From assembly GCA_016872795.1 (NCBI GenBank), contig VGYZ01000001.1, forward strand, positions 62,001 through 126,000: a DNA stretch of 64,000 nt, in the 5' to 3' direction. Below the pieces are notes generated by a model, which was not told the DNA's origin, did not search any database, and was given only the letters and a program-made list of their open reading frames with translations. Shown here in pieces: positions 8,701-15,648 of the stretch (position 1 is its first letter; each line of letters starts with the position of its first letter). The position numbers and the translations under genes are program-made. The stretch comes from Planctomycetota bacterium. GTDB lineage: Bacteria; Planctomycetota; UBA1135; GCA-002686595.

Positions 8701-9450
8701 GCTGCCGTCGTCGAATGCGACGCGCAGGCCCTCGAAGCCGCTCGCTCCCTCGAGCCCGGTGCCTTCGGCCGCGGTGAGTGAGATCCACGAAGGACCAGTG
8801 GCGTCCGAGAAGTCGAGCTCGAACCAGCCCGCACGACCATCGCACTCGAAGTCCATCGCGACGACAGCCCAGCCCTCGTCCGCTGAACAGGCGGTCTCCA
8901 CATCGAGCGAGTCCGCGGTCCCGCTGCGCGTCACGCGAATCCAGCGGGGGGGACCGGAGCCGAAGAGGCGCGGCAACGCGAGCGCCCGCTCCAGGTCGAG
9001 GCACAGTTCGCCGAGCGGGATGTCGAGCGGATTGCCCGCGAGTGGGCCCGACGCTAACGCCATTCCAGCCATGTCGGGGTGGAGCTCGGGGATCTCCGAG
9101 GTGGCGAACTCGGCGAAGGGACGCATCGACAGCGCGCGCTCGCGCTGGAGCGCGATGAGATCTTCCTCGGCGAGCGGATGGATCGAACGCGCGTCCAGCG
9201 CCGCAATCGCCGCCGCGGCGTCGCGCGGCCTGTCGGTAGTCGTGCGAGCGATCATCGCGAGCGCGAGTTCCGCGAGCGGGTGGCCGGGCTCGCGCCCGAT
9301 GAGCTCGCACCACTCGGCGATGCGCAGGTCGCCGTCAGCGGTCGCGTAGTGCGGGCTCGCCACGAGGCTCCGCGCCCAGTCCTCCGCGCTGCGGGCGCGC
9401 TCGGCGGCGTCATTGGATTGCAGGGCAAGCAGCGTGAGAACACAGAACAT
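5788..9450 (-). CDS. TPR protein with DUF3857 and a degenerate transglutaminase-like domain
   Basis: About 1220 residues, beginning with a short hydrophobic leader (MFCVLTLLALQS). The N-terminal ~650 residues are helical with TPR-like repeats. A DUF3857-like beta domain follows (ALDIAVVHVFEDGAFEQWTL, GDAVRIVARG), then a transglutaminase-like fold. The catalytic positions are altered compared with the upstream paralogue. Where that protein has GDCKDKS, this one has SGNPMLL near 905. His is replaced in the WTNQLLVLV segment near 956, and only the Asp (VWCDLS, near 970) remains. It is therefore probably a non-catalytic partner. The ATG at 9450 shares one base with the stop of the upstream gene (TGATG), so the two are coupled. 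Confidence 0.85.
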   Translation of the reverse strand: MFCVLTLLALQSNDAAERARSAEDWARSLVASPHYATADGDLRIAEWCELIGREPGHPLAELALAMIARTTTDRPRDAAAAIAALDARSIHPLAEEDLIALQRERALSMRPFAEFATSEIPELHPDMAGMALASGPLAGNPLDIPLGELCLDLERALALPRLFGSGPPRWIRVTRSGTADSLDVETACSADEGWAVVAMDFECDGRAGWFELDFSDATGPSWISLTAAEGTGLEGASGFEGLRVAFDDGSVREIDFLSAERSLAWREARVWRKGHNRVLLSLPLGVAYDFAARLRDLSGRALPWQASADPRSPLGEGRAAPASAQLLVGAIEHLEQVDPRGAHSEALLGLAKFRDGRMVEGLSHIDSALAMAPESVEIMALAADLYGARSPLPETWRRARARELVEAGLALAPGHVGLQVAMARILGPEDRQEEAVRALEGLDGERAGPAPWLALVDLYGELDLEVRAEAVLKGAVELRSESARVLSAAAEHWARRGFLARARDVRLAQLVGRLDLGALGELGELEMRLGQRNESIETQRSLARVTGDAGAAAGFARTLATIGMTGESDATWLRLAERFPQESHFPLRRADLAHQLGDRDGEVAQLRIALECSPSDREARARLAGLGEENQAAATFSRFAIDPAQELATFDPSRWSDHIVRALDIAVVHVFEDGAFEQWTLSHEVARDLEGCEALGKQRPSGDMLSIETLKRLDGKAYEPVLVDGEYVMPALEPGDAVRIVARGFASGGAGSRTRTTQWYFASTQAPYFLSRYVISIPKSLQLELVQRNFTGEHEVLDEGERVVHIFTLRDVDRVVTEPGAPPQSWFLPWVTFVGPQDMARIERELESELVVPTRLAPQLIEAASLACEGTETEEQRARALHRLVTESLDKREPLSRASALSALLTRSGNPMLLYATLLRAVGIEHELVWSRSVEPAADPAPERELADASRWTNQLLVLVKPHDAKQVWCDLSRKTLPYGCMIAASPRAEAFSATRGEWLAMPEAAWSERPGERTTLTVRVGLERSAEFDIALEFTGNMGFAVKEQLREVAKAQMKRTVTGIISRIVPGISLGDYSLEGLDDEATPVVFRAKGTHKTLFDARSGEFSCKLPFPALDLGRIAAGEGERKLPFLLQRASVGSVRARFELPEGRSLASEHPEVLLEFGGGRYRLAIEDASARGFTVVREFHLPAQVIAASDFAAFVEFAQRVDEADRVRVRLR

Positions 9451-12400
9451 CACTTGCCCTCCTTCGGGTTGGCTTCGGCCGGTGTGAGGTCCTTGAGTAC
9501 GACCGTGCGAGCCTCGGCGCTGCGCACTTCCTCGAGTGCAGCGCGGAAATCGGAGTAGCGCGCGCGCGGGATGCGGCGCCCGCGCAGGGTGAACACGCGC
9601 TCGACCTCGATGCCCTCGGGCGTCGTGCGCACTCGCAGCGAGTAGTCGAGCAACCCCGCGGCGTGCACATCGGCATCCACGGGGAGCTCCTTGGGCCGCG
9701 CGCCCTCCGGCAGACGGTAGAGCAGCTTGCTGCGCAGCTCGAATGGACGGTCGAGCACGAGGTCGTGCTGGCGTTCGTCGGCCGCTTCGGCGGCCACGCC
9801 GAGGATCGGCACTTCATCGAAGCCCGTGCGCAGCTGTGCACCGGTCGAATCGCGCGTCCACAGGCCGGTGGCCTCGAAGCGCGTCTCGAAGCCCGCGGGC
9901 GCGCCGATGTCCTCGAGCTTCGAGGTGCTCGCATCGAGCACGCCGACCTTGCCGAACGCGTCGGCGAGCGCCCGCGCGAGTCGCTCGCGCAAGTCGCCCT
10001 GCTCGCCGCCGAAGCGGTAGCGATTCTGCACGCCGAACATGCCGATGCTGTGGTCCTCCAGTCGCACTTCGCCGCTGCCATCGCGCGCGAGCGTGATCTC
10101 GTAGTTCCGCACGAACGCGTTGTCTTCGGGCTCCGCGTAGGGGATCTGCACGATCTCGCCGTTGCCGTCGCGCACGTGCAGCACCTTCGCTCCCTGATCG
10201 TCCGCGCGCAGGTATTCGACCGGATTGCGATCCGCCGTGGCGTCGAGGTAGTAGCCCGGCCGATCCGCCGTCGCGGGCAGGTACGCGATGCAGTGGTTGA
10301 AATGGCCGACCATCGCGATGTCGAGCTTCTCGTCGGGCTTGCGGTACTCCGCGTTGATCAGCACCGGGTGCGCCTCGACGCCGATCTCCGCGAGCAGTTG
10401 GCGCAGCAGGATCGACTTGTCCTTGCAGTCGCCAAAGCGCCGCTCGAAGATCGTCGCCGCGCTGAACGGCTCGTAGCCGTGCGTGCCAAACGACCACGCG
10501 TTGTAGCGGATCTCCTGCCCGACGAAGCGCGCGATCGCACGCACCTTGTCGGCTTCGCTCGAGAGCCCGGCGACGAGCTCGCTCACCTTGTCTTTCATCG
10601 CCTGCGTAGTGACGAACTCCTTCTCGATGAAGGTCCACCACCAGCTCGCGAAGGCCTGCCAGCTCGCGAAGGTCGAAATGTCGACGAGCGGCACTAGCTC
10701 GCTGCGCGCGGGCATCAGGCCCTCCATGGCGGGCCGCGCCAGATCGCGCGCCACCCATGTGCGGATCACTTCGCCGTCCTTCGTCTCGCGCGTGATCTCG
10801 AGCCCGGCGCCGTTGTGCTCCTTGACATGCAACTGCAGCGCTTCGGGCGCGATCACGACCAGCTCGGCGCGCGCGACCGGCGCGAGCGCGTCGGGAAAGT
10901 CGACCTGAAAGGCATGCCGCTCCCCGAAATACTGACCGAACACGTCGGGCTTCGTCGGGTCGATGCGGTACTCCACATCGACCATGTCGCCCGGCACGAG
11001 CGGCGGCAGGTCGAAGCCGCGCACGAGCATTCCGTTCCACGGCTGGTCGCCACCGCGCGGCGCCGGTGCACGCTCGAATGTGCCGTCGGCGTGCACGATG
11101 CGCACATTGTAGACCTGCAAGCTGGCGTCGGACGGGTAGGAGATCCAGTACGCGTCGAGCGCCTTCACGCCCGCCGCGTTCTCGACTTGCAGCAGCATGT
11201 GCTCGTACTGCCGTTCCGTCCCATCGGGCTCGACCTTCCAGACCGTCGTGCGATCGACGACCTGCACAGGATCGTTCGCCTCGCCGCTGCGAGCGAGCGT
11301 GCCGGCGCGCTCGACGGAGTCCCAACGCCACGGGTCCTCGAAGCGCTCGGGCTGTTCCGCGCTGGCCGCGAGCACGGCGCGCTGGCGGCGCGCGATGTCG
11401 TAGCCGGGATCGAGTCGCACGACCTCGTCGAGCGCCGCGCAGGCGGCATCGAGATCGCCCTCGCGCTCGGCGAGTCGCGCCAGCAGGCGGAACACACGCG
11501 AATCCTCCGGGCACACATGGCGCGCGCGCTCGACCTGTTCGCGCGCGCGCGCGAGGTCGCCGGCTCGCTCGAGGACTTCCGCCGTCTCCAGCATGCGCCC
11601 GACATCGAACGGCGCGCGTGAGAGCCAGCCCTCGTGGACGGCGAGCAGTCGGGGCAGGTCCTCGCCTTCGAGGTGCAGCCGACAGAGCATCGAGACGACG
11701 CCGCGATCGCAGCGTCCGTTCGTGAAGGTGCTCTCCAGAAGCGCAACCGCTGCGCGGCGATCCCCCTTGGCGAGCAGCGCGTCCGCCTCGGCCACGATCA
11801 GTTGCGAGTTCATCTTGCCCGCGCCGCTCGCTCGCGCCTGCTCGGCGTACGCGCGCGCCATGGCGTCTCGTCCGAGCTCGCCGTGCGCGCGCGAGAGTGC
11901 CATCAGCGCGCGCGGACTCTGGGGTGCGGCGGCGAGGGCCTTGCGCGCGGCCTGTTCCGCGGAGTACGGCAGCGGGTTGAGCTCGCTCCAGAAGTCCGCG
12001 AGATCGAGCCACGCCCCAGCGTGTCCCTGCTCGAGCTCGACCACGCGCTTGAGCGGCATCACGCGTTCGTTGTGGCGAATCTCGGCCGCGCTTTCGCCCG
12101 GCGCGGACCGGTTGGCGCGCGCGACGAGGTACAGCGTGTCGACATCGTCCACCGCGAGCGCCAGTGCGCGCTCGGCGAGCTTCTTCGCGGAACGCTCCGC
12201 GAAATCGTCGGGATGCACGGCCATGTGCCACTCCGCGAGCGCCCGCAGTGCGTCGGCGTCCTCGCCGCGCAGTTCGAGCAGTTCGCGCGCGCTCGTCGTC
12301 GGCACGCCGCTCGGCTCGCTCGTGGTGGCGAGCAGCTCTCCCGCCTTGCTGGAGTCCACCGCGACGTCGCGCAGCGGCGCTCCGTCGAGCGCGGTGAGGC

Positions 12401-13358
12401 GCGCGCTCGCGACCCAACCGCCGCGCTCCTCGTGTCCGAGCTTGACGAGGATGGGATTCCAGCCCGGTTGCAGCGCGAGTACGACGCGGTCTTGGTCGCG
12501 GTGGTAGCTGCGCTGCACCTTGCGCGCGAGCGCGAGCCGCTTGCCGTGCCAGACCTTCAGCTCGCCGCTGGTGCCAAGCCAGAGGCAGACATCGCGCGCG
12601 CGCTCGACGCGGATGGCCGTCGCGAGGTAGGCGATGGCCTGTTCGTTGGGCCGTAGCATCTCGTCGAGCACGACGACGCCGAGCGGGGACTGCGGGCAGG
12701 GCTGGGCGCGCCAAGCGACATCTCGCTCCTTGCCGCGCGCGCTGGCGGCGAGATCGATCACTTCTTCCGGCGCGTAGGCCACATCGAAGCCGCCGCCGCG
12801 CTCGTTCGCGAACGGACCGATGACCCGCCAGTCACGGATCGTGCCGTGCTGGTCGAGCCACTCGCGCGCCGACACGATGCGGTCCGTCCGCACGGAGGAA
12901 CGCGCGAGCACGAGCTCGAGCTGCGCGCGCACTTCGTGCGGTACATGCGCGGGGATGGGCAAGGCGCGTTGCAGCACAGCCGTGGTCTCGCGCCAGGCGC
13001 CCGAGCCCTCGATCAAGCTTTCGAGCACGAGCGCCGCCACGACCGAGTCCGCCACGATCGTCGGATCACTCCAGTCCGCGTCCGCGCAACGCTCCACGAG
13101 CTCGCGCGCGCCGAGCTGGAGGGCGTCGAGCGTGCGCTCCCTGTCCGCGAGTGCGCGCATGCGACGCGCGAGTTCCGGCGTGGCGCTCACGCGCGGCGCG
13201 GCGCTCACAGTCGACTGCACCTGACCCGGGGCCTGCACCTCGATCGGCTCTGCCGGCGTAGGACTCGCGGGGCTCGTCTCCGTGGCTTGCGGGTCCGAGG
13301 CGCGACACGCGACGAGCAGGAGGAGCGAGAGGAACACAACTCGGTGCGGGCGTTTCAT
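9450..13358 (-). CDS. Lipoprotein with TPRs, DUF3857 and an intact transglutaminase core
   Basis: A 1302-residue predicted lipoprotein (lipobox LVAC, Cys18). The N-terminal half contains a beta-sandwich-like part (near 150-330) and many TPR-like helices up to about 640. A DUF3857 domain follows (VDRTTVWKVEPDGTERQYEHM...), then a transglutaminase-like core with the full triad: Cys near 978 (RFGDCKDKSILL), His near 1019 (GHFNHCIAYL) and Asp near 1037 (YYLDATAD). A C-terminal beta-rich domain ends the protein. Families of this architecture are surface or periplasmic proteins of unclear substrate. The start has AGGGAG about 8 bases upstream. It is coupled to the degenerate paralogue downstream. 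Confidence 0.88.
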   Translation of the reverse strand: MKRPHRVVFLSLLLLVACRASDPQATETSPASPTPAEPIEVQAPGQVQSTVSAAPRVSATPELARRMRALADRERTLDALQLGARELVERCADADWSDPTIVADSVVAALVLESLIEGSGAWRETTAVLQRALPIPAHVPHEVRAQLELVLARSSVRTDRIVSAREWLDQHGTIRDWRVIGPFANERGGGFDVAYAPEEVIDLAASARGKERDVAWRAQPCPQSPLGVVVLDEMLRPNEQAIAYLATAIRVERARDVCLWLGTSGELKVWHGKRLALARKVQRSYHRDQDRVVLALQPGWNPILVKLGHEERGGWVASARLTALDGAPLRDVAVDSSKAGELLATTSEPSGVPTTSARELLELRGEDADALRALAEWHMAVHPDDFAERSAKKLAERALALAVDDVDTLYLVARANRSAPGESAAEIRHNERVMPLKRVVELEQGHAGAWLDLADFWSELNPLPYSAEQAARKALAAAPQSPRALMALSRAHGELGRDAMARAYAEQARASGAGKMNSQLIVAEADALLAKGDRRAAVALLESTFTNGRCDRGVVSMLCRLHLEGEDLPRLLAVHEGWLSRAPFDVGRMLETAEVLERAGDLARAREQVERARHVCPEDSRVFRLLARLAEREGDLDAACAALDEVVRLDPGYDIARRQRAVLAASAEQPERFEDPWRWDSVERAGTLARSGEANDPVQVVDRTTVWKVEPDGTERQYEHMLLQVENAAGVKALDAYWISYPSDASLQVYNVRIVHADGTFERAPAPRGGDQPWNGMLVRGFDLPPLVPGDMVDVEYRIDPTKPDVFGQYFGERHAFQVDFPDALAPVARAELVVIAPEALQLHVKEHNGAGLEITRETKDGEVIRTWVARDLARPAMEGLMPARSELVPLVDISTFASWQAFASWWWTFIEKEFVTTQAMKDKVSELVAGLSSEADKVRAIARFVGQEIRYNAWSFGTHGYEPFSAATIFERRFGDCKDKSILLRQLLAEIGVEAHPVLINAEYRKPDEKLDIAMVGHFNHCIAYLPATADRPGYYLDATADRNPVEYLRADDQGAKVLHVRDGNGEIVQIPYAEPEDNAFVRNYEITLARDGSGEVRLEDHSIGMFGVQNRYRFGGEQGDLRERLARALADAFGKVGVLDASTSKLEDIGAPAGFETRFEATGLWTRDSTGAQLRTGFDEVPILGVAAEAADERQHDLVLDRPFELRSKLLYRLPEGARPKELPVDADVHAAGLLDYSLRVRTTPEGIEVERVFTLRGRRIPRARYSDFRAALEEVRSAEARTVVLKDLTPAEANPKEGK

Positions 13359-13463
13359 GGGGGGAACTCCCTTGAGAGCGCACAGAATACCGGCGGAGCA
13401 GCCGCCGATCTCGGCCCAAGCGCGTCTCGAACCAAATGCGTGCGGGCTCGCCCCGTGCAGTTT

Positions 13464-15515
13464 TCACCTCACGCGTACGACATCGAGGATGCGATCGCCG
13501 ACCTCGATCGCGTCGAGCACGTCGAAGCCCTCGCGCAGCTCGCCGAAGATCGTGTAGCGACCGTCGAGGTGCGGAGTCGCCCGGTGGGTGACGAAGATCT
13601 GGCTGCCGCCGGAGTCGGGATCCTCGTTGCGCGGCATGCCCAGCGAGCCGCGTACATACTTGCGCGGGCCGATCTCGTGGCGCAGCGAGTCGTCGCTTCC
13701 GCGCCATGTGCCACCGCCGTTGCCGTCGCCACGGTAGTCGCCGCCCTGGGCGACGAAGTCGGGCACGACTCGATGCCACGGCGTGCCGTCGTAGCGCTCG
13801 CGCGCCGCGAGCGTGAGGAAGTTGTGCACATGCAGCGGCGCTTCTGCGGGAAACAGCTCGATCCGCAGCGTTCCGCGCGAGGTCACGACGTCGACGAGCG
13901 GACTTGCGGCGCAGTGGGGGAGCTCGAGCGGCGCGATCGGCGCGTGCGGCGCCACGACGCCCTCCGGGATGTCGTGCCCGAGCTTCGCGAGCTCCTCGCG
14001 CGCGACACGGCGGACGAACGGGCTTCCGTCGGTCAGCGCGGGCACGAGCAGCGGCCACGCGCTCTCGCCACCGCCCTTCGCCACCGCCCGCAGTGCGTTG
14101 AAGCGAATCTCGTTCGCGCCATCGCCCTTCGAGCTCGCGAAGCAGCGCTGCAGCGGCTCGAAGTCGCTTGTGTCGGGATTCTCGAGCAGCGCCGTGACCG
14201 CCGCGAGCCGCAAGCCGTTGTCGGCGAACGTGAGCGCCGTGTGCAGTGCCGGCCGCACGCGCGGATCGTCGAACGTGCCCGCGAGCTCGATCGCGACGCC
14301 ACCGACGGCGAAGTCGGGGTCCTTGAAGCACTCGAGCAGCCAGGGCAGCGCCCGCTCGGCGTCGAATGCCGCCACTCCGCGCAAGACGCCGATCCGCTCC
14401 TCGCGCGGGAGTCGCCTGTAGAGCGTGCCCAGGAGCGTCAGCGTCTGGTCCGCGGCTCCACCCTTGACCTCGTCGTGCACCAGCGACCGCAGCCCGGCCT
14501 CGTGCATCGCCCCGCGCACCCACGGCGACGCTTCCTGCGGGCTGGCGCTCCCCAGCGCGCGTGCCTCGACGCCCAGCGCCTGCAGCTTCGCGTACAGGCT
14601 CGCGTCCTTCTGCAGCGCGACGCCGAGCGCCTCCCAGGCGCTGCGGCGCACGCTCGCGCTCGCGTGCCTCGTCGCCGCGGCGAGCTGCGCGACGCTCTCG
14701 CTGTCGCCGAACATGCCGAGCGCGGGCAGCGCCTCACCCGCGACGCGTGCGTCGAAATCCGCCGCCGCGTCGACGAGGTCCCGTCGCACGTCCGACTGCG
14801 CCGCGATCGCCCGCAACCCGCGCACGGCGAAGATGCGTTGCTCCGCATCCATCGACCTCGCGTACTTGCGGAACACCTCCACTGCCGCAGTCGACTTGCG
14901 GCGCTCGAGCGCGAACAGCGCGAGCGTGATCACGTCGCGATCGGTCTCGAGCGCGAGGTGCTCCACGAGTCGGGCATCCACTCTCGCCGCGTCCGGTTCG
15001 CCGGTCGGCCAGCGCGAGGCACCCTGCGCCGCCTCGGCCCGCACGCGCGGATCGGCATCCCGCAGACCCGCGAGCATGCGCTGCCTCAGCTCCAGCCGGT
15101 CGAGCTTCGTCGCCGCCTCGAGCGCGCGCGCGCGCACCTCGACCTCGGCGTCCGCCGAGTGCTCGTCGAGCGCCACGAACAGCAATGTGTCCGCCGCGCT
15201 CGCGTCACCACGCTGCCCCAGCCCAAACGCCGCCGCCGACCGGACCTGCGCGTCGTCGTCCTTGAGCAGACCGAGCAGCGCCCGCGTCACGTGCGCCCCC
15301 TCCTCCGGCCACGGCATGCGCCCGAGCGCCGTGCCCGCGCGCTCGCGCACGCGTGCGTCGCCACTGCGAGCGAGCGCGCGCAACTCGCCGTTCGCATCCG
15401 CGCGCGCATCCTCGAGGAGCGCGATGCGCGCGAAGTCACCAGCTCCCGTGGGCGCGCGTTCGACGCTGGCGCAGGCCGTCACGATCAGCAGACACAAGGC
15501 CATCGCGAGCTTCAT
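13464..15515 (-). CDS. Lipoprotein with HEAT repeats and a C-terminal cyclophilin-type peptidyl-prolyl isomerase
   Basis: A 683-residue predicted lipoprotein (MKLAMALCLLIVTAC, Cys15). Residues ~30-520 are HEAT/PBS-lyase-like helical repeats (DARVRERAGTALGRM, DDAQVRSAAAFGLGQRG and others). Residues ~540-683 are a cyclophilin domain (TSRGTLRIELFPAEAP, WHRVVPDFVAQGGD, GSQIFVTHRATPHLDGRYTIFGEL), which catalyses proline cis-trans isomerisation. The active-site arginine of the HRVVPDF segment is present. I chose the ATG at 15515 because it starts the lipoprotein signal; the longer open frame upstream has no coding character. It is likely a periplasmic folding or scaffold factor. This gene carries many ACGT sites, unlike its left-hand neighbours. 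Confidence 0.87.
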   Translation of the reverse strand: MKLAMALCLLIVTACASVERAPTGAGDFARIALLEDARADANGELRALARSGDARVRERAGTALGRMPWPEEGAHVTRALLGLLKDDDAQVRSAAAFGLGQRGDASAADTLLFVALDEHSADAEVEVRARALEAATKLDRLELRQRMLAGLRDADPRVRAEAAQGASRWPTGEPDAARVDARLVEHLALETDRDVITLALFALERRKSTAAVEVFRKYARSMDAEQRIFAVRGLRAIAAQSDVRRDLVDAAADFDARVAGEALPALGMFGDSESVAQLAAATRHASASVRRSAWEALGVALQKDASLYAKLQALGVEARALGSASPQEASPWVRGAMHEAGLRSLVHDEVKGGAADQTLTLLGTLYRRLPREERIGVLRGVAAFDAERALPWLLECFKDPDFAVGGVAIELAGTFDDPRVRPALHTALTFADNGLRLAAVTALLENPDTSDFEPLQRCFASSKGDGANEIRFNALRAVAKGGGESAWPLLVPALTDGSPFVRRVAREELAKLGHDIPEGVVAPHAPIAPLELPHCAASPLVDVVTSRGTLRIELFPAEAPLHVHNFLTLAARERYDGTPWHRVVPDFVAQGGDYRGDGNGGGTWRGSDDSLRHEIGPRKYVRGSLGMPRNEDPDSGGSQIFVTHRATPHLDGRYTIFGELREGFDVLDAIEVGDRILDVVRVR

Positions 15516-15592
15516 GCGCGCAGCGTAGCCCGCGCCGCCCCCGGGCGGAGGTTCGCCCCGCTCCGAGCAAGGCCGAGCGCGCCCGCGGGGAG

Positions 15593-15625
15593 AAAATCGA
15601 GCGCGCCGAGAAGCTCGGCGCGCTC
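15593..15625 (-). terminator. Intrinsic terminator of the cytochrome gene
   Basis: A perfect 12-bp stem (15599-15610 with 15614-15625) with a 3-base loop; on the minus strand it is followed by GATTTTCTCC. It lies 24 bases after the stop at 15649, so it should end the cytochrome transcript before the HEAT/cyclophilin gene. Confidence 0.8.
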
Positions 15626-15648
15626 GCGCATGGCGCTGGAGCTCGCGG

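Noticed and set aside
6137-9313. Very long minus-strand frame inside the degenerate transglutaminase-like gene
   Set aside because: Arg/Ala-rich composition and no motifs; the real gene in another frame of the same strand has clear TPR and DUF3857 features.
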